Notes: generated from the sequence alone by a model not told the origin. A stretch of DNA of 64,000 nucleotides from Saccharomonospora marina XMU15 (GCF_000244955.1 NZ_CM001439.1:5772527-5836526), one strand, 5' to 3'. Numbered from the stretch's first letter, positions 28,053 to 39,742 are shown. A program made the numbers and translations.

Positions 28053-28885
28053 GTTACTCCCATCTTGGCCTTGACCGGGCCGAGCCAACTCCTCGGCCCG
28101 GCATGCCGCACGCGCTCGGCGGCCACCGCGTTGGCGAACTCGATCAGCCGAGGGATACCGAGCTTTCCGACCTTGGTCACCAGGGCGCCGTGCCACACAT
28201 CGCCCGCACCGAGGGTGTCGCGCGCGGCCACGGCAGGCACCGCCACCTCACCCGATTCCCCACCGCTGGACCACCTCACCGGATCGGCACCCGACGTGGT
28301 GATCACCGTAGGCACACCGCGCAACGCTGCAGCGGGCGCGCGGAACTGCGCGGAGCACGCCACGATGTCGGCGAGCGGCAGCAATTCGGTGAACACCGGC
28401 TTCCAGCTTCCCGCGTCGACGACCACAGGGCGAGACAACCGTCGCCCCCAGCGTGCCGCCGCCAACGCGAGCTCGGGGTGGTGGCCGTCGACGAGCACGG
28501 CGTCCACATCGGGCAGCCGCCGAGGCGCCGCCACCTCGGGCACCGCCGCGGCGTTGTGCGACACCACCGTTCGTTCGCCGTCGCGTTCGCGCACCGCCAC
28601 CGCGCTCACCGGAGGCGGATCGGAGTGGCAGGCGAGCGCATCACTCACCTCGACGTCACATTCCCGCAGGTCGGACCTGGCCAACTCGGCCAGCGGATGA
28701 CTACCAAGAACCGTGAGCAGCAGCGCCCTGCCGCCGAGCGCCGCGACGGTCACGGCCGCGTTCGTGGCTGGCCCACCCGCCGCGACCGACACCGACGCCG
28801 ACTGCACCTTCTGCCCCGGCTCGGGAAGTTCCGCCACCCGCTGCACGATGTCAACGGTGCAGAGGCCGGCCAGCAGCACCGTCAC
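28049..28885 (-). CDS. PfkB family carbohydrate kinase
   Basis: A 278-residue ribokinase-like protein: AAGGPATNAAVTVAALGG (first PfkB signature), VDAGSWKPVF, and AARDTLGAGDVWHGAL with the catalytic Asp and anion hole GAGD. It lies first in a minus-strand operon with a P-loop kinase and diverges from lacI. The specific sugar is unknown; VDGHHPELA suggests the fructokinase/ribokinase subgroup. Confidence 0.9.
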   Translation of the reverse strand: MTVLLAGLCTVDIVQRVAELPEPGQKVQSASVSVAAGGPATNAAVTVAALGGRALLLTVLGSHPLAELARSDLRECDVEVSDALACHSDPPPVSAVAVRERDGERTVVSHNAAAVPEVAAPRRLPDVDAVLVDGHHPELALAAARWGRRLSRPVVVDAGSWKPVFTELLPLADIVACSAQFRAPAAALRGVPTVITTSGADPVRWSSGGESGEVAVPAVAARDTLGAGDVWHGALVTKVGKLGIPRLIEFANAVAAERVRHAGPRSWLGPVKAKMGVT

Positions 28886-28966
28886 GAAACCGGACCTCCT
28901 CGACAGTGAGTTGTCACGTCCACCTATCAGGGATGTCTGGACAGTAGGCAGCGGCTATGCTTTGCC

Positions 28967-28990
28967 GCAAGCGTTTGCGCAAACGGTTGC
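28967..28990. promoter_or_regulatory. LacI-type operator
   Basis: A 24-base palindrome centred on CGTTTGC-GCAAACG (28972-28985, perfect), extended by GCAA and TTGC at the ends with one mismatch. The central CG-type LacI pattern and its position between the divergent kinase operon (28885) and lacI (29021) suggest autoregulation plus control of the kinases. Confidence 0.85.
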
Positions 28991-29020
28991 CGGAGTCCTT
29001 GCCGACTGGGAGGAGCGCAC

Positions 29021-30058
29021 ATGCCGCCGCCGAGGTCACAGCGGCCGACCCAGCGTGACATCGCCGAACTGGCCGGTGTCTCGATCACAACCGTCTCGCA
29101 TGTCGTCAACGGCACCCGCGCCGTCGCGCCGGAGACCCGAGCCGCCGTCCTCGACGCGATCGAAAGCACCGGCTACACCGGCGACGTCATCGCCCGATCG
29201 CTGGTCACCGGCGGAACCCGCACCATAGGCGTCGCGATATCGCTGCTGGCCAACCCGTACTTCGCGGTGCTCATGCAGACGATCGAGCGCGAGGCCGCCG
29301 CCGCAGGCTACACGGTGCTGCTCTCGGACACGCACGACACCGTGGAAACCGAGCAGGACATCGTGCGCGCACTGCGGGCACGGCGCGTGGAAGGCGTACT
29401 GCTGACCCCCGTGCCCGGTGACGGCCGGGTGATCAGCGAACTGGTGGCGCTGGGCACACCGACCGTACTGGTGGACCGGTTGACCACCCGCAGCGACATC
29501 GACCAGGTCGGCGCCGAGAACATCCACGCCACGTCGGCACTCACCGAGCACCTCGCCGACCACGGCCACCGCCGCATCGGGCTTGTCAGTGGCACTCCCG
29601 GTCTGGCGACCAGCGAGGAACGCGTGCTCGGCTACCGCCTCGGTCTGGGCAGAGCCGGGCTGCCGTGGAACCCGGACCTGGTCGTTTGCGGCCACTCCGA
29701 ACGCGAGCGCGGAGCCCGAGCACTCGCCGAACTGCTCGACAAGCCACAACCGGTGACCGCCGTGGTCGTCACCAACGACGCGATGATGGTCGGCGTGCTG
29801 CACGAAGCACGCAGGCGGGGAGTGCGCATCGGCGAGGAACTCGCGGTGGTCGGCTACGACGACACCGAGTGGGCGGACCTGGTGCAACCACCGCTGACCA
29901 CCATGGCGCAACCGGTCGCCGAGATCGGCACGCACGCGGTCCGCATGCTGCTCGCCAGGATCGCCGACCCCGATCGGCAACCGGAGACCGTACGGCTACC
30001 TCCCACGCTGCGGCGAAGGCAGTCCTGCGGCTGTCAACCCGTCCTGGCTGAAACATAG
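29021..30058 (+). CDS. LacI family transcriptional regulator
   Basis: A 345-residue LacI/GalR protein: QRDIAELAGVSITTVSHVVNGTRAVAPETRAAVLDAIESTGY is the HTH and hinge; the rest is a periplasmic-binding-like sugar sensor (IGVAISLLANPYFAVLMQTIE, VVGYDDTEWADLVQPPLTTM). The inducer is unknown, but adjacency to PfkB-type kinases suggests a sugar or sugar phosphate. Confidence 0.93.
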   Translation: MPPPRSQRPTQRDIAELAGVSITTVSHVVNGTRAVAPETRAAVLDAIESTGYTGDVIARSLVTGGTRTIGVAISLLANPYFAVLMQTIEREAAAAGYTVLLSDTHDTVETEQDIVRALRARRVEGVLLTPVPGDGRVISELVALGTPTVLVDRLTTRSDIDQVGAENIHATSALTEHLADHGHRRIGLVSGTPGLATSEERVLGYRLGLGRAGLPWNPDLVVCGHSERERGARALAELLDKPQPVTAVVVTNDAMMVGVLHEARRRGVRIGEELAVVGYDDTEWADLVQPPLTTMAQPVAEIGTHAVRMLLARIADPDRQPETVRLPPTLRRRQSCGCQPVLAET

Positions 30059-30108
30059 CCCTCTTCCGACCCCTCCCGGTGTGGCCGCTGGTGTACCACG
30101 ATGGGGTC

Positions 30109-32262
30109 ATGGCAACGGCGCACATCACCTGTCCACTCTGCGAGGCGACGTGCGGGTTGTCGGTGACGGTGGAGAACGGCACGGTCACCGACGTCCGCGG
30201 CGATGCGGAAGACGTGTTCTCCCACGGCTACATCTGCCCCAAGGGCGCTTCCCTCGGCGCGCTGCATCACGACCCCGACCGGCTGCGAGCCCCGCTTGTG
30301 AAGCGAGCGGGCCGGTTCACCGAGGTCAGCTGGGACGAGGCCTTCGCCGAGATCGACGCGCGCCTGCCCGCGCTGCTCAACGACCACGGCCGCGACGCGG
30401 TCGCCGTGTACGCGGGCAACCCCTCTGTGCACAACGTGTCCTCCGCCCTCTACAGCCGCGCGCTGTTCAAAGCCATCGGCACCAGGAACGTCTACACCGC
30501 CAGCACCGTGGACCAGATGCCGAAGCATTTCTCCTGCGGCTACCTGTTCGGTGACCCGTTCTCCATCCCCGTTCCCGACCTCGACCGCACGCGACACCTG
30601 CTGATCCTCGGCGCGAACCCGCTGGTGTCCAACGGCAGCCTGATGACGGCCGCCGACGTCCGCGGCAGGCTGCGCGCGATCCAGCGACGAGGCGGCAAGA
30701 TCGTGGTCGTCGACCCGTGCCGTACCCGCACGGCCCGACTCGCCGACGAACACCACCGAATCCGGCCCGGCACCGACGCCGCACTGCTGTTCGCTCTCGT
30801 CCAGGTGATCTTCACCGAGAATCTCGTGCGGCTGGGCAGGCTCGAGGAACACGTCAACGGGCTGGAACGGCTCGCCGAACTCGCCGCACCGTTCACCCCG
30901 GAAGTGGTCGCACCACTGTCCGGCATCGACGCGGGCGCCATCCGGGAGCTGGCGCGAGAACTGGCCCGCGCCGACCGCGCCGCCGTCTACGGCCGGATCG
31001 GCACCACCGCGCAGCCATTCGGCACGCTCACCAGCTGGCTGATCGACGTGCTGAACGTGCTCACCGGGAACCTCGACAGCGAAGGCGGCGCCATGTTCCC
31101 GCTCGCGGCGGCGGGCCAGGTGAACAGCAGCGGTGGCAGGAGCAAACCGTTCACCGCGGGCCGCTGGCGGTCCCGCGTGCGCGGATATCCGGAGGTGTTC
31201 GGCGAACTGCCCGTAGCCGCGCTCGCAGAGGAGATCACCACCCCCGGTGACGGCCAGATCCGCGCGCTCCTTACCGTCGCGGGCAACCCCTGTCTCAGCG
31301 GGCCCAACGCCGCCAAGCTCTCCGAGGCACTGGCGGAGCTGGACTTCATGGTCAGCGTGGACGTCTACGTCAACGAGACGACCCGGCACGCCGACGTGAT
31401 CCTGCCTGGCCCGAGCCCGCTGATGCGCCCGCACTACGACGTCGCGCTCTACCAGCTCGCGGTCCGCAACGTCGCGAACTGGACCCCGCCCGCGCTGCCC
31501 AGCGACCAACCGCAGGAGTGGCAGACCCTGCTGCGGCTCACCGGCATCGTGACCGGGCAAGGCCCCGACGCCGACATCGAGGCGCTGGACGAGCTGGTCG
31601 CCGCCGACACCGCTCGAAGGGCAGGCCTCGACCCCACCGTCGCGGGCGAGCGCAACGGCCCGCAGCGGCTGCTCGATCTGATGCTGCGAGCCGGCCCGTA
31701 CGAACTGACCCTCGCCGACCTGGAAGCGGCCCCACACGGCGTGGATCTCGGGCCGCTGCGGCCACGCCTGCCGGACATCCTGTGCACCGCGAGCAAGAAG
31801 ATCGAACTCGCCGCCGAGCCGATCGTCTCCGACGTCGGCAGGCTCGTGGCCGAACTGGGGGAGAAGCCCGACGACAGGCTTGTGCTCATCGGCAGGCGGC
31901 AGCTGCACTCGAACAACTCGTGGATGCACAACCTGCCGCCGCTGGTTCGCGGCAGCAACCGGTGCACCGCGCAGGTCCATCCCGACGACGCGCAGCGCCT
32001 CGGCCTCACCGAAGGTGGCACCGCCACCTTCACCACCCGCACCGGCAAGGTTTCGGCCACCGTCGAGCTCACCGACGACGTCCGGCCCGGCGTGGTCAGC
32101 ATCCCGCACGGCTGGGGACACGACGTGGAGGGGCTGCGCACGGCCGTCGCAACCGCCCACGCGGGCGTGAACTCCAACCTGCTCTCCGACGACCGGCTAC
32201 TCGACGTGCTTTCCGGCACCGCGGCACTCAACGGCATCCCGGTGGACGTCACGCCCGGCTAG
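30109..32262 (+). CDS. Molybdopterin-dependent oxidoreductase
   Basis: A 717-residue DMSO-reductase-superfamily protein. CPLCEATCGL...CPKG provides the N-terminal [4Fe-4S] cluster. Molybdopterin-binding stretches include LLILGANPLVSNGS and VVVDPCRTRTARLADEHHRIRPGTDAALL. The active-site region reads YTASTVDQMPKHFSCGYL, without an obvious Cys or Sec at the usual ligand place. LIGRRQLHSNNSWMHNLPPLVRG begins the C-terminal MoCo-binding domain. There is no Tat signal or partner subunit, so it is cytoplasmic and stand-alone. Substrate unknown; ATG 30109 chosen over 30079 to begin at the iron-sulfur motif. Confidence 0.9.
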   Translation: MATAHITCPLCEATCGLSVTVENGTVTDVRGDAEDVFSHGYICPKGASLGALHHDPDRLRAPLVKRAGRFTEVSWDEAFAEIDARLPALLNDHGRDAVAVYAGNPSVHNVSSALYSRALFKAIGTRNVYTASTVDQMPKHFSCGYLFGDPFSIPVPDLDRTRHLLILGANPLVSNGSLMTAADVRGRLRAIQRRGGKIVVVDPCRTRTARLADEHHRIRPGTDAALLFALVQVIFTENLVRLGRLEEHVNGLERLAELAAPFTPEVVAPLSGIDAGAIRELARELARADRAAVYGRIGTTAQPFGTLTSWLIDVLNVLTGNLDSEGGAMFPLAAAGQVNSSGGRSKPFTAGRWRSRVRGYPEVFGELPVAALAEEITTPGDGQIRALLTVAGNPCLSGPNAAKLSEALAELDFMVSVDVYVNETTRHADVILPGPSPLMRPHYDVALYQLAVRNVANWTPPALPSDQPQEWQTLLRLTGIVTGQGPDADIEALDELVAADTARRAGLDPTVAGERNGPQRLLDLMLRAGPYELTLADLEAAPHGVDLGPLRPRLPDILCTASKKIELAAEPIVSDVGRLVAELGEKPDDRLVLIGRRQLHSNNSWMHNLPPLVRGSNRCTAQVHPDDAQRLGLTEGGTATFTTRTGKVSATVELTDDVRPGVVSIPHGWGHDVEGLRTAVATAHAGVNSNLLSDDRLLDVLSGTAALNGIPVDVTPG

Positions 32263-32915
32263 GGACGCCAGGCCGCCGCGAGATCGGCGTGCTGGCGGAC
32301 CCAGGTGTGCATCACGATGCCCGAGGCCACGCCCGCGTTGATCGACCGTGTGCTGCCGAACTGGGCGATCGACACCACCAGCGTCGCGGCTCGCTGCGCT
32401 TGCGGGGAAAGGCCGGGACCTTCCTGGCCGAACAGCAGCACGCACTCCCTCGGCAGCGCGGCCGTCTCCACGGGTTGCGCGCCGGGCATGTTGTCGACAC
32501 CCACGATCGGCAAGCCCTCGGCCGCCGCGAACTCGACGAGCCCGGCGACCGACTCGTGGTGGCGCAGATGCTGGTAGCGGTCGGTCACCATCGCGCCGCG
32601 CCTGTTCCAGCGTCGCCTGCCCACTATGTGCACCGCCGCCGCGGCGAACGCGTTCGCCGTTCGCACCACCGTGCCGATGTTGTGGTCGTGCTTGAAGTTC
32701 TCGATCGCGACGTGGAACGGGTGCCTGCGCGCATCGATGTCGGCGACGATCGCCTCCCGCCGCCAGTACCGGTAGGCGTCGACAACGTTGCGGCGGTCAC
32801 CGTGGGCCAGCAGCTCCGGGTCGTACCTGCCGTCGTCCGGCCATGGGCCCTGCCACGGGCCGACACCCACCTCATCGGGTGTCTGCCACTCCGTGGGTCC
32901 CGCCGCCTCGATCAC
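32259..32915 (-). CDS. TrmH family (SpoU) RNA methyltransferase
   Basis: A 218-residue SPOUT methyltransferase. The three knot motifs are visible: IENFKHDHNIGTVVRTANAF, CVLLFGQEGPGLS, and VSIAQFGSTRSINAGVASGIVMH. A 60-residue N-terminal extension precedes them. It probably 2'-O-methylates tRNA or rRNA. The start is uncertain: GTG 32915 lies just after the stop of the upstream DUF2784 gene; upstream in-frame codons would overlap it. It overlaps the molybdopterin gene stop by 4 bases. Confidence 0.88.
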   Translation of the reverse strand: MIEAAGPTEWQTPDEVGVGPWQGPWPDDGRYDPELLAHGDRRNVVDAYRYWRREAIVADIDARRHPFHVAIENFKHDHNIGTVVRTANAFAAAAVHIVGRRRWNRRGAMVTDRYQHLRHHESVAGLVEFAAAEGLPIVGVDNMPGAQPVETAALPRECVLLFGQEGPGLSPQAQRAATLVVSIAQFGSTRSINAGVASGIVMHTWVRQHADLAAAWRP

Positions 32916-32919
32916 GACC

Positions 32920-33327
32920 TCATTGTCGCTCAGCGAACATCGCCCCAGCTGTGAGGGACGCCGCCAGGTGGTGGCGGCCACGCCAACGCAGGTAGGCCCC
33001 GACGTAGGAAAACAGCACGAGTGCCAACGCGCCGAACCCCACCACGGGCAGCAGCTCGCGAGGGAAGATCGTGTCGTAGATGTAGTACTCGTTGAACCCG
33101 CCCGGCAGCGGCCCCAGACCGCGCTGACCGCGCAGGTAGTCCTCCAGCACGGTCAGCGGGCACGGCAGCGGCAACACGTTCACCGCCAGTCCCCAGACAG
33201 CGAACAGAACGTGCACCAAGATCGTTTTCGGCCATACCCAGGCGAGGAATCCACCGAGCCCGATGTAGAGCAATGCGAGAAAGTGAACCCCCGTTGTGAG
33301 CGCGGTCAGCCCGGCCAGCCCCAGCAT
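32920..33327 (-). CDS. DUF2784 family membrane protein
   Basis: A 135-residue protein with four hydrophobic segments. CPLTVLEDYLRGQRGLGPLPGGFNEYYIYDTIFP is the conserved DUF2784 loop (Cys-Pro-Leu-Thr...Glu). Its function is unknown. ATG 33327 is preceded by a purine-rich GGGGCAGGTGGGGA. It is followed within a few bases by the TrmH gene, a likely two-gene unit. Confidence 0.88.
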   Translation of the reverse strand: MLGLAGLTALTTGVHFLALLYIGLGGFLAWVWPKTILVHVLFAVWGLAVNVLPLPCPLTVLEDYLRGQRGLGPLPGGFNEYYIYDTIFPRELLPVVGFGALALVLFSYVGAYLRWRGRHHLAASLTAGAMFAERQ

Positions 33328-33632
33328 GTCCCCACCTGCCCCTCGTGTCCCCCTGATCAGGGACAACGTTACTCCGAAACGGTGGCGAAGTCGTCGACAA
33401 ATTGCTCTGTTGACGAGCCCGCGACCAGGGGTAGGGGTTGCAATGCCAGGGCCGGATCGCGAGGGGATACCGGTTCCCTAACAACCGGGATTCACAATCC
33501 AGCAGACCGAGTCGGGGGCCCCTCGGCGGCAAGGACAGCCGGAAACCCGAGGAAGCACCCACCGCCGCGCCGCAGGAAACAAGGACAGTCTGCCGTCGGG
33601 ATCAGCACTCGCGCGGACAACGCGAACCTCGA
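33328..33632. other. 305-base gap, no gene seen
   Basis: Mixed-composition, comparatively A-rich sequence (CAAGGACAG and similar runs) between DUF2784 and the secreted protein. No ORF, tRNA or clear hairpin was found. It may be a degenerate insert. Confidence 0.4.
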
Positions 33633-34055
33633 CTACGCGAGCGTGCAGTCCCAGCGGCCAAATGACCAACTGGTTCCGGTTCGGTACTCACCGATACCGA
33701 CCTGAATGCACACCTGAGTGCCTTCCGGATAGCTGTAGTTCCAGGACTTCACCGAATCCATACCCCGAGGGTTCCAGAGCACGAAATCGTAGCCCGACGC
33801 AAGGGGCTCTACATCGACCCTCATAACCGCGGAATGACCGTCCCAACAATGGTCTGTGAGAGAGAACCATTCTCCGTAACTCCGGAATTCACCCTCCGCA
33901 CAACCAAGGAAACCATCCTGGTCTGCCGAACGTACCCGGGCGTCGGCGTAGGCTGGCGTGGCCGAAGCCCCCACCACCGCAGTGGTAGCCACCACCACCG
34001 GCAACACGCGGCGAGCCCAACGCCTTCTTCCAGACGACTTCCTGACTGCGGTCAT
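33633..34055 (-). CDS. Small secreted Cys-containing protein
   Basis: A 140-residue exported protein. The N-terminus is basic (RKSSGRRRWARR) then hydrophobic (VLPVVVATTAVVGASA) and ends at Ala-Tyr-Ala, a signal peptidase site. The mature part of about 100 residues has four Cys (GCAEG, DHCWDG, VCIQ, DCTL) likely in two disulfides and many aromatic residues. No family recognised. Base composition is lower in GC than its neighbours, with codons such as GAA, TAT and CGA, suggesting transfer. The ATG at 34055 has GAAGG upstream. Confidence 0.72.
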   Translation of the reverse strand: MTAVRKSSGRRRWARRVLPVVVATTAVVGASATPAYADARVRSADQDGFLGCAEGEFRSYGEWFSLTDHCWDGHSAVMRVDVEPLASGYDFVLWNPRGMDSVKSWNYSYPEGTQVCIQVGIGEYRTGTSWSFGRWDCTLA

Positions 34056-34401
34056 ACCCATCCTTCGAATTCGATCGATCCCGATATCTACCGGACGACC
34101 GAAAATAGCCCCCACCGCTGCAGAATCCTTGACATCGGACCGACCGACGTCGCCCTGACCAGAACGTCGCGTCCAGGGTGATAACCAGGCCAATGCTTCT
34201 CGAGTACTGCTCGGGTACGGAAAAGACCCCGGAAGAACGCTCGTTTCCGACACCGGGCGCGTGCGGGGGTCAGGCGGCGTGAACCGTTTGCCCTTGCCGC
34301 CGCCGTCTTCACCTCCAACCGATCCGCCGGAGCTGCTTGCGCGTCCGGAATCGGTGCGGGACTCGTCGTTTCGGCTTGTAGCGGCACGACCCGTTGCCGG
34401 G
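34056..34401. other. 346-base gap, probable promoter region of the secreted protein
   Basis: No gene was seen. The left 150 bases are lower in GC like the secreted-protein gene. No palindrome stands out. Confidence 0.4.
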
Positions 34402-34983
34402 TCAGGACAGCCCGAGATCGCCCAGATCGAGCAGGTAGCGGTAGGGCAGGCCCTCCTTCTCGATGGCCTCGCGAGCGCCGGTGTCACGGTCCACCACCGT
34501 GGCCACACCCACCACGGTGGCTCCGGCCTCCCGCAGTGCGGCCACGGCAGTGAGCACGCTGCCGCCGGTGGTGGAGGTGTCCTCCACGGCCAGCACCCGC
34601 TGCCCTGCCACCTCCATGCCCTCGATCCGGCGCTGCATGCCGTGTTCCTTCATCGACTTGCGCACCACGAACGCGTCGAGCACGACACCGTCGGCCGCGG
34701 CGGAGTGCAGCATCGCCGTCGCCACCGGGTCGGCACCCAGTGTCAGCCCACCGACGGCCACGTAATCCCAGTCCGAGGTGAGCTGGCGCAACAGCTTCCC
34801 GATGAGCGGGGCAGCCGCATGGTGCAACGTGGCCCTGCGCAGGTCGATGTAGTAGTCGGCTTCCTTGCCGGAGGCCAACTTCACCTTGCCGTGCACCACG
34901 CACAGCTCATTGACCAGTCTCGCCAGTTCGATCTTCGCCGGTTGCTCAACGGAAGGTTTCGCCACGAGCAGCAAGTCTGACAC
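34402..34983 (-). CDS. pyrE: Orotate phosphoribosyltransferase
   Basis: It converts orotate and PRPP to OMP in pyrimidine synthesis. The 193-residue protein contains KLASGKEADYYIDLRRATLH at the orotate site, GGLTLGADPVATA, and the PRPP motif VLAVEDTSTTGGSVLTAV. The catalytic loop RKSMKEHGMQRRIEG is present. GTG 34983 is the start. It lies downstream of an SDR gene by 9 bases and may be co-transcribed. Confidence 0.96.
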   Translation of the reverse strand: MSDLLLVAKPSVEQPAKIELARLVNELCVVHGKVKLASGKEADYYIDLRRATLHHAAAPLIGKLLRQLTSDWDYVAVGGLTLGADPVATAMLHSAAADGVVLDAFVVRKSMKEHGMQRRIEGMEVAGQRVLAVEDTSTTGGSVLTAVAALREAGATVVGVATVVDRDTGAREAIEKEGLPYRYLLDLGDLGLS

Positions 34984-34992
34984 GCGGCGCCG

Positions 34993-35760
34993 TCACGTCC
35001 GGTCCCGACCCGCGAACCGGCCACCGAGCCGCCGCACCAGCTCACGTGGCAACAGCCTGCCTATCGCGGCCACCAGTTTGTAGCGCCTGCTCGGCACCGA
35101 GATCACCTTGCCTCGGCGCAGATCTGCGAGCGCCTCGTCCACTACTCGCTCCGCGCTGAGCCAGAAGGCCGCCGGTCCCGACTTCTCCAACCCGGCACGG
35201 TCGTGGAACTCGGTGTGGGTGAAGCCGGGACACAGTGCCAGTACCCGGACCCCGGAGCCACGCAACGCCGAAGCGAGCCCGTCGGAAAAGGACGTCACCC
35301 ACGCCTTGCTGGCGGTGTAGGTCGAGCCGCGACCGGAGAAGAAGCCCGCGACGCTGGACACGTTGACGATGTCGCCGCTACCGCGTTCCAGCATGGCAGG
35401 CAGCGCGGCCCTCGTCAGTCGCAGCACCGCGGTCACGTTCACGTCGAGCTGGCGCTGCAACTCGTCCGGCGAGGCGGTCCAGAACTCGCCGGCAAGGCCG
35501 AGCCCGGCGTTGTTGACAAGCAGGTCCACCGGCCGCTGTTCGAGCAGCCGTTCCACGGCTTCGCGGCCCTGCGTGGTGGCGAGGTCGGTGGGCAGCGGCT
35601 CCGCGGAGATCCCGTGGCGGCGTGACAGCTCCTGCGCCCGCTCCCGCAGCCGTTCCTCGTCGCGCGCGATCAGCACGAGATCGTAACCCTCCGAGGCCAA
35701 GTTGGTCGCGAACGTCGCGCCGATTCCCGAGGTCGCTCCGGTGATCAGTGCAAGTGACAT
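34993..35760 (-). CDS. Short-chain dehydrogenase/reductase
   Basis: A 255-residue classical [62 protein letters not shown] (Ser-Tyr-Lys), and [14 protein letters not shown]. It resembles the DltE/YqjQ-type reductases. It is placed just upstream of pyrE on the same strand. Substrate unknown. Confidence 0.92.
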   Translation of the reverse strand: MSLALITGATSGIGATFATNLASEGYDLVLIARDEERLRERAQELSRRHGISAEPLPTDLATTQGREAVERLLEQRPVDLLVNNAGLGLAGEFWTASPDELQRQLDVNVTAVLRLTRAALPAMLERGSGDIVNVSSVAGFFSGRGSTYTASKAWVTSFSDGLASALRGSGVRVLALCPGFTHTEFHDRAGLEKSGPAAFWLSAERVVDEALADLRRGKVISVPSRRYKLVAAIGRLLPRELVRRLGGRFAGRDRT

Positions 35761-35867
35761 CGGGCCAAAGTACCGGCCCTCACTCGCACCGTCGCGGTGA
35801 CAGGCAGTATCTTCCAGTAGCCATTAGGAGTACCGGCGAGCCTCACCCGATCGAGGAATGAACTCCA

Positions 35868-36164
35868 GTGGAGAACGGTGCCATTGACTACCTGTCGTTC
35901 GTTCGTGGCTTCATAGCGGCCACGGACCACGACGGCTACGCCCTGCCCGAGGAACCGGACGGCGACACCGACGCCTTCGCGGCGGGCTACGCCGCTGGCC
36001 GGGGACCGGTGGAGTACGTCATGGACTACCGGGAGCTTTCGGTGGCCGAGCACGGGCGGTTCTCAGGCACGCTCGACCTGCCGCCCGCTCCGGCCACGCT
36101 CAACGGGCGCGAGTACCACGACGAGCCGCCACCCGTCCTTTCCGGCACCCTCGACCTTGGCTGA
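35868..36164 (+). CDS. Hypothetical 98-aa acidic protein
   Basis: A 98-residue acidic, hydrophilic protein with no signal peptide. Phe-Ser-Gly-Thr-Leu-Asp-Leu-Pro and Leu-Ser-Gly-Thr-Leu-Asp-Leu-Gly form a degenerate C-terminal repeat. GAGGAA lies 8 bases before GTG 35868. No family recognised. Confidence 0.6.
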   Translation: MENGAIDYLSFVRGFIAATDHDGYALPEEPDGDTDAFAAGYAAGRGPVEYVMDYRELSVAEHGRFSGTLDLPPAPATLNGREYHDEPPPVLSGTLDLG

Positions 36165-36183
36165 ACCACCCGCGGCCGGGATC

Positions 36184-36894
36184 TCAGAAACCCTGCTCCC
36201 GAGCCCGTTCGTCGGTGGTCGCGCCCGCCTCCGGTTCCGCGGTCGCCGCCGAGGTGGCGGAGTCGAACGGGTCCACGATGTCGGCGATCTCGCCGAGGTC
36301 GCGCAGCAAGCGCTCCAGTCGTGACGGCCCGACGTTGGGTGCCACGCTTGCCAGCACCCACTCGTTCTCCAGCCAGGCCACCCCCACATCGCCGCCGAGC
36401 GCGTCGGCCGCGGCGACCAACTCGTCGGTGATGATGGTCCTGGCGGCGGTGAGGTCGTCGGCGAAGGCGTAGCGCTGACCGACGGGTCCGAGCAGCTCCG
36501 GCATCTCCGCACGCTGGAACGGCACGCTCGCCAGCCACAGTTCGAGCAGTACCGGGTGGATGCGGTTGCACCGCACGGCCACGATCACCGCCGGGATCAC
36601 GCCGTCGGCCTCGATGTCGAACACGAAGACCGGCCGCCGGCCGTCGGAGGTGAACGTCGAGCCCGCCACCACGTTCACCGCCGCCTGCGCGCCGAAGTAG
36701 CCGATGGCGCCGCCCGTCCACTGCTGCGGAAGCCGGTCGTCCTCCTCGACGTACTGCCAGCCACGCAGCTGCGCCCAGCGTGCGCGCTCCCTGTTGCGCG
36801 ACGTCTCCCTCGCCCGGTCCACGCCGAGCAGGACAAGCCCGGCCACCGCGGCAGCGGCGGCGATGACGAACCAGATCCACGCTGGAATACCCAC
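36184..36894 (-). CDS. Hypothetical membrane-anchored protein
   Basis: A 236-residue protein with one N-terminal transmembrane helix (WIWFVIAAAAAVAGLVLLGV), then a basic segment and a cytoplasmic domain with repeated beta strands (RWAQLRGWQYVEEDD, PVFVFDIEADGVIPAVIVAVRC). It looks like Pseudonocardiaceae hypothetical proteins with a DUF3137-like domain, but this is not firm. GTG 36894 is chosen because an upstream GTG at 36915 lies inside the clpB terminator stem. Confidence 0.7.
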   Translation of the reverse strand: MGIPAWIWFVIAAAAAVAGLVLLGVDRARETSRNRERARWAQLRGWQYVEEDDRLPQQWTGGAIGYFGAQAAVNVVAGSTFTSDGRRPVFVFDIEADGVIPAVIVAVRCNRIHPVLLELWLASVPFQRAEMPELLGPVGQRYAFADDLTAARTIITDELVAAADALGGDVGVAWLENEWVLASVAPNVGPSRLERLLRDLGEIADIVDPFDSATSAATAEPEAGATTDERAREQGF

Positions 36895-36902
36895 GGCGAA
36901 CA

Positions 36903-36956
36903 GGGTATCCCCCACGGCCCGCCGACCAAGATCAGCAGGCCGTGTCGGGGATACCC
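36903..36956 (-). terminator. Long imperfect hairpin after clpB
   Basis: GGGTATCCCC (36903-36912) pairs with GGGGATACCC (36947-36956); inner arms CACGGCC and GGCCGTG (about 36913-36919 and 36937-36943) continue the stem, with an AT-containing loop. It lies 10 bases after the clpB stop and is the likely clpB terminator. No T-tract. Confidence 0.75.
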
Positions 36957-36965
36957 GTTCGGCTT

Positions 36966-39575
<2,610 letters not shown>

Positions 39576-39627
39576 CCCCTCACCTCATACGTTCAACGAA
39601 GTCTGCAACAAGGTCAACGTCAAAAAA

Positions 39628-39648
39628 GTTGAGTGTGTTCCGCTCAAG
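39628..39648 (-). promoter_or_regulatory. HspR HAIR operator upstream of clpB
   Basis: On the minus strand CTTGAGC-N7-ACTCAAC matches the HAIR consensus CTTGAGT-N7-ACTCAAG at 12 of 14 positions. It lies between clpB and the divergent AGCS transporter. HspR, encoded at 43737-44180, would repress here. Confidence 0.85.
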
Positions 39649-39742
39649 GCAGAACTATCGTGTGAAGTGGGTAGGTAACAATGGGTAACAGATGTCGGTC
39701 CCCTCTTGTCATGGCTGCCCCTTTGGGGTCAACTACCGGACC

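Noticed and set aside
30034-32160. A 708-codon minus-strand frame opposite the molybdopterin gene
   Set aside because: Shadow frame with no recognisable motifs; the plus strand has the iron-sulfur and MoCo signatures.
39671-39695. GGTAACA direct repeats near the AGCS start
   Set aside because: Two short copies only; could be chance and no known site matches.
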